From contig CAYJPN010000008.1 of the NCBI GenBank assembly GCA_964372115.1, positions 62,001-126,000 of the forward strand: DNA of 64,000 nt, read 5' to 3'. Origin of the DNA: CG2-30-36-16 sp964372115. Lineage in GTDB: Bacteria > Bacteroidota > Ignavibacteria > Ignavibacteriales > Ignavibacteriaceae. The position numbers and the translations under genes are program-made. Every line of letters begins with the position of its first letter. The stretch's first letter is position 1. The notes beneath the pieces are model-generated. The model saw nothing but the letters and a program-made list of their open reading frames with translations. It was not told the DNA's origin and did no database searches. Of the stretch, positions 27,260-36,155 are shown piece after piece.

Positions 27260-27817
27260 TTACTTTTTCGGAAACCCCGGTGAATTTAACACTCTACCTA
27301 TTTGCTCGAAGTGACGTTTGTCGTGGTTATAAATAATAAGTAAACTATCGCCAAGATTATATTTTAAGAACTTAGCAAACGGCGAACGAATTTTGTTTTT
27401 GTTCAGATCAGTTCCGTGAAGTTTTTCAGTAAAGGATGCTATTTTTTCAAGACTATTCCGGTAGTCATCAATAACCGTTTCGCTCACTCCGCTTTTTAAA
27501 GGATCGAAGGCGGCGGCTGTTTTTACTTTGCGCATTGTTTCCGGGTTTACCGCTTTAAAAATAAATTTTCCGGCATACGTCGGTTTGTGTATTTGTGTGT
27601 TCTGCGCTTTTTTCCCCCATTCTATAATTTGTCTGAATTCTTTTAGATAATATTTATCCGTTGTTACAAGGTGCTGCAGGCATTCCGCCGCGCTCCATGA
27701 GTCGGCAGAAGGTTTCCAATTTAATTCTTCGAGAGATAAATTTTTAACTGCCTCAAATGAATTTTTTAATTCATCGCCGATTTTTTTTACCGTAATAAAT
27801 ATTTCGTCGTATGTCAT
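27260..27817 (-). CDS. DinB-like (YfiT) superfamily protein
   Basis: A 185-residue protein with the four-helix DinB pattern: LSLEELNWKPSADSWSAAEC followed by LQHLVTTDKYYL near residue 50, and LLIIYNHDKRHFEQIGRVLN near the C-terminus. The His residues at these places are the usual metal ligands. In the family many are thiol transferases or hydrolases; the reaction here is unknown. It leads a two-gene transcript with cobO. Confidence 0.75.
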   Translation of the reverse strand: MTYDEIFITVKKIGDELKNSFEAVKNLSLEELNWKPSADSWSAAECLQHLVTTDKYYLKEFRQIIEWGKKAQNTQIHKPTYAGKFIFKAVNPETMRKVKTAAAFDPLKSGVSETVIDDYRNSLEKIASFTEKLHGTDLNKNKIRSPFAKFLKYNLGDSLLIIYNHDKRHFEQIGRVLNSPGFPKK

Positions 27818-28280
27818 TTTTTTTTGCTTTCATATTTCTATACCATAACTACAACCCTGCTGTAAAATAAACAATTGTTAGAACAATTACTGCTGATATT
27901 TCAAAAAGCGGTTTATAAACCTGAAGTCTCTAAACATTTAATCTGAAATGAAAAATAGAACCACACAACGTTTGACCTGAGAAAAATTACTGAATATTAT
28001 GGATTCAATAGTTTACAATTCTATTGACGGGTTTTTATGTAGACTTTAAAAGACACTGACGTCGTCTTTTTAGGACAAAACAAATAATTACCTTTATTTA
28101 TTTGCTTCTTTTAATATTATTTGTTTGGTATTTATTTTGAGACAGGATACACAATAAAACTGAAGTTATATTAACGCAATCAGGGCATTAAAATGATAAT
28201 AGATTTTCGAAGTAAAAGGGTTTCTTTTTATTTCCAAATAGTACAATCAATTAAAATTCATCAATTATTGAAGGGCTCTT
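27818..28280. other. Long intergenic region between divergent genes
   Basis: 463 AT-rich bases separating two divergent genes. No convincing reading frame, RNA or riboswitch fold was recognised. A small hairpin ATTGTTAGAACAAT lies near 27872. Promoters for both flanking genes are expected here but none is clear. Confidence 0.5.
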
Positions 28281-29381
28281 ATGAAAACACTATTCTTCCT
28301 CTTGCTTCCCCTAATTTCATTTGCACAAAGTCAATTGCCGGATACACTTTTTATTGTGGACGGTCGGACGGTCCCCTGTTTAATAACATCTATTGAAGAC
28401 TCAAGGGTTTATTTTGATTATTCACAAAATAGAAGTGAATCCTTAGTACTAAAGGCTTTGGATCATATTTTACTTGAAAATTTCGGAACAATTTACAAAA
28501 TGAATAGCGGATTTTTACACAACGAAGACGATATTTTAGCGTTTATTGAAAATAGAATAGATAAACTTAGAGAAGAACAAATAATTAAGGAAGAATTAAA
28601 TAGAGTATCTTTTACTCCTGTAAAAGAAGAAAAAACCGAACCTAACCATACTACACCTGCAATTGAATACAAACCCGTTATTAAAAACAAAGATTACAAA
28701 AAATGGTCGTTCGGCGTACTGTATGTACCGTATTTTTCCGGTAGTGTTTATAATGTTATCTCAGGTACCTCTTATCAGCAGGAACCCTATGTTTACGAAT
28801 ATTCAAATAATCAAATAAACCTGGAGGCACAACTGGCTTATGCAATTGCTCCTCAAGTTAGGTTTACGTTTGATGCCGGATACTCCTCTTCATTTTCCGA
28901 AACAAGCTCTGAGTCCCACTATAGAGCGCAAAACAATAATGAAGACCAGGGTGAGATTAACACATATGGATTAAAAACATTCGATTTTAACCTTGGTATA
29001 AAATACTATTTCAAAAACTTGTTATCGGAAAAAGTAACTGTCTATACTGCTTTAAGCATGGGCAAACAATTTGCGTTTGCGCAAAATAAAAACGAAATAT
29101 TATTCCAGGATTCCCCGCCAAACTATACAACTGAAAATAACGCAGAGAAATTTTCGGAGGAACTAAATTCCCCCTGGCATTTTAATATCGGTTTTGGTGC
29201 TGAATACTTTTTTAATGAATCGCTTTCATTAAAATCTAACATTCGTGTTTTGTATTCAACTGTCAGCGGTAAATATAATTCAAGGTATATCAGCGAAAAC
29301 ATAACTACTACCCAGACGCAGGAAATAAAAAAACACAATTTTATTACCCGCATAGGTTTAGGATTAAATTTTTATTTCTAA
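28281..29381 (+). CDS. Predicted outer-membrane beta-barrel protein
   Basis: A 366-residue protein with a signal peptide (MKTLFFLLLPLISFAQ). Residues 18-75 form a small beta domain (LFIVDGRTVPCLITSIEDSR), residues 80-130 a charged linker, and residues from about 135 show alternating hydrophobic strands ending in FITRIGLGLNFYF, with the terminal aromatic residue typical of outer-membrane barrels. No family name is recognised. It precedes a large secreted T9SS protein by 22 bases, so the two may act together at the cell surface. Confidence 0.6.
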   Translation: MKTLFFLLLPLISFAQSQLPDTLFIVDGRTVPCLITSIEDSRVYFDYSQNRSESLVLKALDHILLENFGTIYKMNSGFLHNEDDILAFIENRIDKLREEQIIKEELNRVSFTPVKEEKTEPNHTTPAIEYKPVIKNKDYKKWSFGVLYVPYFSGSVYNVISGTSYQQEPYVYEYSNNQINLEAQLAYAIAPQVRFTFDAGYSSSFSETSSESHYRAQNNNEDQGEINTYGLKTFDFNLGIKYYFKNLLSEKVTVYTALSMGKQFAFAQNKNEILFQDSPPNYTTENNAEKFSEELNSPWHFNIGFGAEYFFNESLSLKSNIRVLYSTVSGKYNSRYISENITTTQTQEIKKHNFITRIGLGLNFYF

Positions 29382-29403
29382 AATATATTTTTAGGGAATT
29401 ACA

Positions 29404-32139
29404 ATGAATATGAAGCATATATTTATCCGTATGTTGTTTGTCGGTTTGCTAATATTATCAACCGGGGCTTCCGCTCAAATTACAGAGAGACATGGGATTT
29501 ACTTTAAAAACTTTGTGCTGAACCCGGATACAAACCACACAATCTCCAATGCAAATAAAAACGATAACAATTTAGCTTCCGACCCAATTATTCCACCGTA
29601 TAGTAAAACTGATTTTATGATTAATACATTGGATGGCGAATACGGCAGTGAGCAATCAAGTGAAAGCGTAACGATGGATGGAAACGGCAATTATGCTTTT
29701 GCCTGGATTGATGCACGTAACGGCAAAAACGAAATATTTGCTCAATTTTTTGATGTCGGTGGAAATAAAATTGGTAAAAACTTTAAGGTAAACGAAGCCA
29801 TGTTATCAGGAAATAATTCCCCCTTTATTGCGGCAAATAAAAACGGAGATTTTGTAGTAACATGGCTGAAAAACTTTAATGTAGTTGTGGCTCAACGTTT
29901 TTCTAACACGGGGCAAAAAATAGGGGAAAATATAGAGGTAAATACCACATATGGACAAAATACAATGGAGCCATCAGCCGCAGTGTATAAAGATGGTTCT
30001 TTTATGATAATGTGGGCCTCAGAAACAGGGAATTGGCATTATACGGTTTATGCACGAATATTCGGCAAAGATGGATTACCGCTTGGTAATGATATTGTAG
30101 TGAGTGAACCGAATGTAAATATTTCCAGCATAGGACATGGAAAATATATTGCTGTGGATGCTGAAGGTAATTACTGTATAACCTGGAGTTCGAATACTAC
30201 GGGTGGAACAACATCCGAAATTTATCTTCAAATAATTAACATTAACGGACAGTTAATCGGGAGAAACACTATTGTCAGTAACCCGGATGATGGTTTGCGA
30301 AATTACTTCCCATGTATTTCCTCAACCGATGATGGTAATTTTTTAATTGTCTGGAACGTAAACAACAATTATCCGGTTAGTGATGAATTAGGGGTTAGAA
30401 TATATAGGCAGAATAACAGCTCGTTTATAACCGATGTTATTAATTATGATACCGGGTTATCGTGGGCAGGTTACACAGCATCTTCGGATAGGGATAGCAC
30501 GTTTTATATTCTTTTACCAAACGATACCAACCAGTACATTCAGAAAATAAAATCGACAGGGGAAATTATTTCGGATACAATTCTCGTCAAATTTAATAGT
30601 ACAAATGCAAATTATTCATTTGTAAATGAAATGACTGATATACTCAACAACCGTTTTGTTATCGGTGTTGCCAAATATGATAGGAATGACGCGAATATAT
30701 ATATGCAAATATTTAATTCGGAAATAACTCCTCTCGGTCTATTTGAAAAAGTACATGATGATGCCGGAAGCGCACCGCAAAGAAAATCCCTTGTAAAGTT
30801 CAATAACCGGGGGGAGGCTATTGTGCTATGGGAAGACAAACGTAACGGAAGGTATGATTTATATGCACAGGTTTTCGATAAAGACTTTAACCCGATCGGC
30901 GAAAATATTCAAATAAATAACACGGTTACTGATTATTGGTTTTTAAATAATAAAGTAGTTGCAACTCAATCAGACGGAACATTTGTAATTGCCTTTACCG
31001 GTTCGGATGAATATTATCGTGATATTGTATGGCTTCAAAAAGTAAGCAGCGCAGGCAAGAAAATTGGCGACAATCTTATGGTGAAAGGAAAATTATATTA
31101 TGAACAGTATGAGCTGGCTTTGAATGTTAATGGTAATGACGAAATATTAGTTTGCTGGTATAATAGATATGGCGCTAACTTGAGAGTATTTGACGGCAAC
31201 CTTGTTCAGGTTGTTCCGGAAACAAATTTTAAAACTTTCTCAAAGGATTCAGCCTTTTACCCACTAACAATTTCAGTGGATGACAAATTTAATGTTTTTG
31301 CTGTTTGGAGAGATTATAGTTTAACAAATTACACATCAAACCCCCGAATATATGGTCAGTTCCATGATCGATACGGGAAAGCCACTACCTCCTCTTTCGT
31401 AATAGACAGCGTTAGCACGAATTCATCATTCATAAGATGTAAAAACTACGGCACTAATAATTATGTTGTGGTATACGATGAGAGCTACATGTATAAAATT
31501 AAAAGAAAATATACTTTCGATAAAGATTACTACTACAACACAGTTTTAAACCAAAGATATTACTCCATTTTGTATTCTAATATTGTAAAATTCGATAATC
31601 AGAAATTGCTTATTACATATAACGACGCTTTGCACGTGCTGGGATTTTACGCAAACGACAATAAAAATTTATCCATCAATTATAAAATACACGAATATGA
31701 AAGTATGAATACGTCCTACGATAATTATGACGGCATAAATGGCGCAGATATTTTTAATGATAAGTTATTATTTACTTTTGAAAACAACCAATACACCGGA
31801 ACCGGATATGATATATGGGCTAATGTGCGTAAGGTGGAAAATATCAATTTTAGTGCTGAATATTTTTATTCGCCAAAAAACTCCGATTACTTGTACACTA
31901 ATTATCCAAATCCATTTAACCCCAAAACTAAAATAGCTTACTCGCTGCTTGCGTATCACAGGGTTAAATTATCTGTGTATGATGTTTTGGGAAGAGAGGT
32001 AAAAGTATTGGTAGATGAAAACCAGGAAAAAGGAATTTACGATGTTGATTTTGATGCGACAGGTTTAGCCTCGGGAGTGTACTTCTATAAGTTAGAAGCA
32101 TTTGATACAACCGTAAAAAAAATGATTTTAATAAAATAA
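29404..32139 (+). CDS. Large secreted repeat protein with T9SS sorting signal
   Basis: 911 residues: signal peptide (MNMKHIFIRMLFVGLLILST), a long stretch of beta-propeller-like repeats built on motifs such as GNYAFAWIDARNGKNEIFAQ, GDFVVTWLKNFNVVVAQRFS and GEAIVLWEDKRNGRYDLYAQ, and a type A Por domain with NYPNPFNPKTKIAYSL and SGVYFYKLEAF at the end. The repeats alternate xxWxDxRNGxxxIYAQ and GxxIGxNixVN. No enzyme motif was seen; adhesion or binding at the surface is a guess. Confidence 0.8.
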   Translation: MNMKHIFIRMLFVGLLILSTGASAQITERHGIYFKNFVLNPDTNHTISNANKNDNNLASDPIIPPYSKTDFMINTLDGEYGSEQSSESVTMDGNGNYAFAWIDARNGKNEIFAQFFDVGGNKIGKNFKVNEAMLSGNNSPFIAANKNGDFVVTWLKNFNVVVAQRFSNTGQKIGENIEVNTTYGQNTMEPSAAVYKDGSFMIMWASETGNWHYTVYARIFGKDGLPLGNDIVVSEPNVNISSIGHGKYIAVDAEGNYCITWSSNTTGGTTSEIYLQIININGQLIGRNTIVSNPDDGLRNYFPCISSTDDGNFLIVWNVNNNYPVSDELGVRIYRQNNSSFITDVINYDTGLSWAGYTASSDRDSTFYILLPNDTNQYIQKIKSTGEIISDTILVKFNSTNANYSFVNEMTDILNNRFVIGVAKYDRNDANIYMQIFNSEITPLGLFEKVHDDAGSAPQRKSLVKFNNRGEAIVLWEDKRNGRYDLYAQVFDKDFNPIGENIQINNTVTDYWFLNNKVVATQSDGTFVIAFTGSDEYYRDIVWLQKVSSAGKKIGDNLMVKGKLYYEQYELALNVNGNDEILVCWYNRYGANLRVFDGNLVQVVPETNFKTFSKDSAFYPLTISVDDKFNVFAVWRDYSLTNYTSNPRIYGQFHDRYGKATTSSFVIDSVSTNSSFIRCKNYGTNNYVVVYDESYMYKIKRKYTFDKDYYYNTVLNQRYYSILYSNIVKFDNQKLLITYNDALHVLGFYANDNKNLSINYKIHEYESMNTSYDNYDGINGADIFNDKLLFTFENNQYTGTGYDIWANVRKVENINFSAEYFYSPKNSDYLYTNYPNPFNPKTKIAYSLLAYHRVKLSVYDVLGREVKVLVDENQEKGIYDVDFDATGLASGVYFYKLEAFDTTVKKMILIK

Positions 32140-32284
32140 CGACATTTGTCCCCTCAAAAAAGGTTAAATTTCAAAAAACAATTGAAATGACTAATTGAAA
32201 AAAAAAGAATGCAGTCTTACAAGAAAAACAAACGTGAAATGCAGCTTGATTAAAGTAGTTCTGTTAAATAAGTTTTTTAATAAA

Positions 32285-32350
32285 TAAAAAGTTGCTGGTA
32301 TGTTCGGCATCGCTGTTCCGGGCGACCGCTTATTGGCGACAGCATTAGGC
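32285..32350 (+). repeat. attC-like right end ahead of the first candidate cassette
   Basis: A GC-richer stretch rich in short inverted repeats (GCTGT with ACAGC; repeated GGCGAC) ends in AGCATTAGGCAATTAC. The TTAGGCAATTAC part (starting near 32345) is the imperfect reverse complement (10 of 12) of GAAATTGCTTAA at 32901-32912, as expected for the two ends of an integron cassette. Confidence 0.35.
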
Positions 32351-32375
32351 AATTACATAATCTTAATTTAAATAC

Positions 32376-32882
32376 ATGAAAAATAAATATATACATGATT
32401 TTGGAAATCTTATTTTTTCATTATTAGTTGTAGTTCCCAGCTTATTATTTGGTCAATCTGGGAAACCTGATTTAATAATTACGAATATAGAATTAAAGTA
32501 TGTTAGACCAAATCATATCCACAAACCTGGCGAGCCAGTAAGTGGAAGCGATAATTTGCCATGGCCAACGTTTTTTATTACGGTAAAAAATATTGGTAAT
32601 GAGGATTTTTCTGATGCTTTCTATATTGCTTATACAAATGACCCGCGAGATATTAGAATAGGTCGATATTCCCATTTGACTATTGTTAATACAGAAAAGC
32701 ATTCTATAAAAGTAAATCATTCTTTGGTATTACAAATTGGAGGTAGTTATGGAAATGAAAACTATTTTAAATTTAATATTTTAAGCAACGGTAAAACTTA
32801 TGGTGGTTATGTGCTTCCGATAATTGATGAAGTTAATTATGATAATAATACATATGAATGTTCATTTCCAAACTTTAAGTAA
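32376..32882 (+). CDS. Small secreted CARDB-like protein
   Basis: A 168-residue protein with a signal peptide (N-terminal hydrophobic stretch ending SLLFGQSGKP). The mature part begins PDLIITNIELKYVRP and contains FFITVKNIGNEDFSDAFYIA with a final DEVNYDNNTYECSF, the layout of a CARDB beta-sandwich used in bacterial adhesion proteins. No other domain. It is enclosed by attC-like sequences and may be a cassette gene. Start at ATG 32376 has no strong ribosome-binding site. Confidence 0.55.
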   Translation: MKNKYIHDFGNLIFSLLVVVPSLLFGQSGKPDLIITNIELKYVRPNHIHKPGEPVSGSDNLPWPTFFITVKNIGNEDFSDAFYIAYTNDPRDIRIGRYSHLTIVNTEKHSIKVNHSLVLQIGGSYGNENYFKFNILSNGKTYGGYVLPIIDEVNYDNNTYECSFPNFK

Positions 32883-32906
32883 AAAATAAATTATATTCGA
32901 GAAATT

Positions 32907-32960
32907 GCTTAACAAGTTCTTCCGATTAAAGTCAACTCGGAAATTAGATGTTTGTTAAAT
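32907..32960 (+). repeat. attC-like site 1
   Basis: Begins with GCTTAAC (fits RYYYAAC) and ends with GTTAAAT (fits GTTRRRY), 54 bases, 24 bases after a stop codon. It is about 75% identical to the site at 34330-34388, sharing TTCCGATTAAAG and TTTGTTAAA. Contains TTCCGA / TCGGAA pairing inside. Confidence 0.45.
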
Positions 32961-33210
32961 TTTTTTAAGTACTTTCGGGGCGTAGTTATCCCGAAAGAAC
33001 AATAACAATCCTTCCTTTTTGCGGATGTAAGAAGTAGAAGGAAATCTTTAAAATAAAATTAAATACGGGTTGTGTTTTAATAACTTGTTCCGTCCGTTAG
33101 CCGACGGACTTGACCTGCTCCTGACGGTTAACACGTCGTTAGGCGCTTAAAATAAATCAGAATCAAGTATGTTCAGTAAAAATAATATCTTAAAAATATG
33201 GAGTAACAAA
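32961..33210. other. Non-coding stretch with attC-like right end
   Basis: No gene is seen. The second half (about 33075-33148) is rich in inverted repeats (CCGTC CGTTAGCC GACGG) and ends ACGTCGTTAGGCGC. GTTAGGCGC (33140-33148) is the perfect reverse complement of GCGCCTAAC at 34328-34336 on the far side of the next gene. Confidence 0.4.
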
Positions 33211-34317
33211 ATGATATTCCTCTTTATACTATTTGCACTAAGTTCTTATGATCTACAAGCTCAAGAGCTTATATGCATTCCGAGTTTTGATAAAGAAATT
33301 ATCGAAGGAAGACTCAATGTACCATCAATTGGTTTTAAAAATGTTATAGTTATTGATGTTCCAAGTTCTGGCCCTCATACGTATGAGAATATGCGCAAAA
33401 TTGGTAGAAGTACGGTTTTCAAATATCATGATTATTTTCAAAACGAATTTGCTAAACGAGGTATAGCCTACTTTAGTTATAGCACAAGATACACAATTCC
33501 TGATTCTACGAATCCGCCTAATTATGATAAGGTAGAAAAAGAAAAAATTTTCTCATACACTCCAAGTGTAAAAGTGAAAGATCTGGAAGAAGTAATAAAG
33601 TTCTTAAAGAAAGATGATCGGTTAACTTCGAGTAAGTTTATAATTCTTGGTTTCAGCGAAGGAGCAATTTTGGCAACTTTGGTTGCAGAAAGAAAGCTAG
33701 TTTCTGTGGAGGCTCTTTTTCTTGCTGGCACACCAACAGATGATGTTTATACAACTATGCTTTGGCAGCTCAGCGGGGCATCATCAATAATAAACTTTCG
33801 AAAATTTTTTGATACAAATAAAGATGGTATAATTCAGAAGAGTGAATATGAAAAAGCTGATCCAAGAGCAATAGCTCGAGTAGGTGGTAAGAAGTTTGAA
33901 GAATTGGATATGAAAGATGACTCGGTTTTAACCGCGGAAGATTTTCGAATTATTCTTGAGCCACATCTAAAACAGATATTAAACGCAATTGAAAAAGACG
34001 ACAATGAATGGATATGGAATAATTATTTCAGAGTTGGGACACAATGGATTAAAGAACACCACTCTCTTGAACCAAATAAGACAAGGATTTTAAATCTTGA
34101 TCTCCAAGTGTATTTGTTTCATGGTTCAGATGATGCAAATTGTCCGGTAGAAGGAGTAATTCAAATACAAAAAAAGGCACACGAACTTAATAAACAGAAT
34201 TTACACGTTTTTATATTTCCAGATCACGATCATACTCTTGAGTTTCTCAGTTGGGTATTTAGAAAATCTTTACCAGATGGATTAAAAACATTGTTTGAGG
34301 AGATTGAAAAATTTTAA
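33211..34317 (+). CDS. Secreted alpha/beta hydrolase with an inserted EF-hand pair
   Basis: About 368 residues from ATG 33211, which follows GGAG; an in-frame ATG at 33169 lacks a binding site. A signal peptide ends near LQAQE. The nucleophile elbow GFSEG lies in FIILGFSEGAILATLVAERK, with a likely acid in HGSDDANCPVEG and His in FPDHDHTLEF. Between strands, residues about 195-245 carry an EF-hand loop DTNKDGIIQKSE and a second weaker loop DMKDDSVLTAED, suggesting Ca2+-binding in the cap. Substrate unknown. The gene is bounded by a 9-bp inverted pair typical of integron cassette ends. Confidence 0.65.
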   Translation: MIFLFILFALSSYDLQAQELICIPSFDKEIIEGRLNVPSIGFKNVIVIDVPSSGPHTYENMRKIGRSTVFKYHDYFQNEFAKRGIAYFSYSTRYTIPDSTNPPNYDKVEKEKIFSYTPSVKVKDLEEVIKFLKKDDRLTSSKFIILGFSEGAILATLVAERKLVSVEALFLAGTPTDDVYTTMLWQLSGASSIINFRKFFDTNKDGIIQKSEYEKADPRAIARVGGKKFEELDMKDDSVLTAEDFRIILEPHLKQILNAIEKDDNEWIWNNYFRVGTQWIKEHHSLEPNKTRILNLDLQVYLFHGSDDANCPVEGVIQIQKKAHELNKQNLHVFIFPDHDHTLEFLSWVFRKSLPDGLKTLFEEIEKF

Positions 34318-34329
34318 TATCTGTTTTGC

Positions 34330-34388
34330 GCCTAACTTTACAAGTTATTCCGATTAAAGCCAAGCAGAAAATATGCTGTTTGTTAAAC
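34330..34388 (+). repeat. attC-like site 2
   Basis: 59 bases from GCCTAAC (RYYYAAC) to GTTAAAC (GTTRRRY), 12 bases after the hydrolase stop codon. Extended left core GCGCCTAAC pairs perfectly with GTTAGGCGC before the gene. Internal AGCA / TGCT pairing is possible. Confidence 0.5.
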
Positions 34389-34465
34389 GATATTATATAT
34401 TTTTGTAAAAGTGATTAGAATTGATTATAGTCTACATCATAAATAAAAGCTGATAAACATATAAG

Positions 34466-35044
34466 TTGAGTATTAACTTGAACGATAAAAGAACCCGCGT
34501 ATGCCCAGTTGAATTAGCAAATTCATTGGACAATAAAATAAGAGGGTGGTTTCAGAACCCGCAAAAAATTCTTGCGCCGTATATAAAAGAAGGAATGAAG
34601 GTGCTTGATGTAGGGTGCGGACCCGGTTTTTTTTCAATTGAAATAGCGAAGATGGTCGGCGTAAAAGGTAAAGTATTTGCCGTAGATATGCAGGAAGGGA
34701 TGCTGCAAAAAGTAAAAAACAAAATATACGGCTCGCCGCTCGAGGAAATAATAACTCTTATAAAATGTGAGCAGGACAAAATTAACGTAAAAGAAAAAGT
34801 CGATTTTATTTTGGCGTTTTATATGGTTCACGAAGTGCCCGGCAAAGAAAACTTTTTCAGAACATTAAAAGAGTTATTGGAAACAAACGGAAAAATTTTG
34901 ATTGTTGAACCGAAGTTTTTTCATGTGTCAAAAACCGAATTTGATATAACAATAAGCAAAGCGGAAAAAGCAGGATTGCAAGCAGCCACGGGTCCAAAAT
35001 TGCCTTTTAGCTTTTCGGCAATACTAACGCAAGCGTGCCAATAA
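34466..35044 (+). CDS. Class I SAM-dependent methyltransferase
   Basis: About 190 residues. Motif I KVLDVGCGPGFFSIEIAKMV is near residue 45, an acidic FAVDMQEGMLQ follows near 72, and motif IV/V region VDFILAFYMVHEVPGKENFF near 113. Substrate is unknown; it resembles the small UbiE-like methyltransferases. The start codon is uncertain: TTG 34466 or TTG 34478, as no ATG gives a full N-terminus. It overlaps or abuts the lipoprotein gene downstream. Confidence 0.8.
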   Translation: MSINLNDKRTRVCPVELANSLDNKIRGWFQNPQKILAPYIKEGMKVLDVGCGPGFFSIEIAKMVGVKGKVFAVDMQEGMLQKVKNKIYGSPLEEIITLIKCEQDKINVKEKVDFILAFYMVHEVPGKENFFRTLKELLETNGKILIVEPKFFHVSKTEFDITISKAEKAGLQAATGPKLPFSFSAILTQACQ

Positions 35045-35046
35045 TT

Positions 35047-35562
35047 ATGCAACTTAATAAATACAAAAAATATCTTCCCGTTTTTCTACTACCGCTTCTT
35101 TTGTCGGGCTTAACAAGCTGTGACTCTAACGGGGGGAATTATTTCATCGATAGTTATTGGGAAATACAAGCAGATACTGCTATTTATCTCAGTTCATTAC
35201 CTGCGAATGTAAACTTAAAGCTTGGAAAAAGTGTGCTCATCAAAAACGGAAGTACGGTATTTAGGTTTGCAGAAGTGCTTGAATACAGCAACTCAAATTC
35301 GGCAATACTGCTTGAGGTAGAATCTGGCTTTAATAGCTACAAGGTTATAGAATTAAACACGCACAACATACCCGCTAGTTATTTGCTGGAAAACGGTTAT
35401 CCGCATAAAATCAGTTTAAAGAAACTATATTCCCTCAATGATCAATACCGGATTGTTTTTACATATAATCAGTTTGGGTACGCTAAAAATAGTGCGCCGG
35501 ATGATACAAGCCGGGGTGGAACCAAAGGTTTGTTAGCGGCAAAAAGTTTTAATCGTTTCTAA
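35047..35562 (+). CDS. Putative lipoprotein of unknown function
   Basis: A 171-residue protein with a lipoprotein signal (YLPVFLLPLLLSGLTSC, lipobox LTSC near residue 25). The mature part has mixed beta strands and a disordered end (NSAPDDTSRGGTKGLLAAK). No family was recognised. The ATG at 35047 is three bases after the methyltransferase stop; both may be cotranscribed. Confidence 0.6.
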   Translation: MQLNKYKKYLPVFLLPLLLSGLTSCDSNGGNYFIDSYWEIQADTAIYLSSLPANVNLKLGKSVLIKNGSTVFRFAEVLEYSNSNSAILLEVESGFNSYKVIELNTHNIPASYLLENGYPHKISLKKLYSLNDQYRIVFTYNQFGYAKNSAPDDTSRGGTKGLLAAKSFNRF

Positions 35563-35608
35563 ATTTTGTAACTCAAATAAATAAAAACTTATTTTGGAAA
35601 AATATAAA

Positions 35609-36028
35609 ATGGATGAAATAATTTTTACAGACAAAAATAAAATGCCTACCGAAGAAATGATATTTTTGCAGATAGGCAAAAGAAAAATATATTGGGAATC
35701 TTTTTTCAAATATATTCATACAAATCATCCCGAATTTTCCGAGCAGTGGAATTATTACAACGACGGTAAACGCTGGCTGATGAAAATTACAAGAAAATCA
35801 AAAACAGTATTTTGGCTGTCGGTTATAAAAAACTCATTCCAAATAACATTTTACTTTGGCGATAAAGCTGAACCCGCTATAATGGAAAGTACAATATCTG
35901 ATACAATAAAGAGGGAGTTTAAAGAAGGGAAAAGGTTCGGCAAAATCCGTGGTATTACGCTGATGATGAACAATAAACAAAATGTTGAATTTGGAAAAGA
36001 GTTAATTACGATTAAGCTGAAATATTAA
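35609..36028 (+). CDS. DUF3788-like protein
   Basis: A 139-residue cytosolic protein. FTDKNKMPTEEMIFLQIGKR, then WNYYNDGKRWLMKITRKSKT and FQITFYFGDKAEPAIMES, match the pattern of DUF3788 proteins, which are related to YdhG-like folds and have no known role. ATG 35609 preferred, behind TTGGAAAAA. Followed by 127 non-coding bases. Confidence 0.65.
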   Translation: MDEIIFTDKNKMPTEEMIFLQIGKRKIYWESFFKYIHTNHPEFSEQWNYYNDGKRWLMKITRKSKTVFWLSVIKNSFQITFYFGDKAEPAIMESTISDTIKREFKEGKRFGKIRGITLMMNNKQNVEFGKELITIKLKY

Positions 36029-36155
36029 CTAAAAACAGCGTCCCTATTTATTTACCAAATAAAATTTTGTTTGATGAATAGCGTTCTACATTAAAAAGTT
36101 TTTGACTAAATTCATTTTAGAAAATTGATTCTTTAATATACTAAAGCAAACCAAA

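Noticed and set aside
27255..27900. Cobalamin riboswitch ahead of the cobO transcript
   Set aside because: No B12-box-like sequence was seen upstream of the DinB-like or cobO gene.
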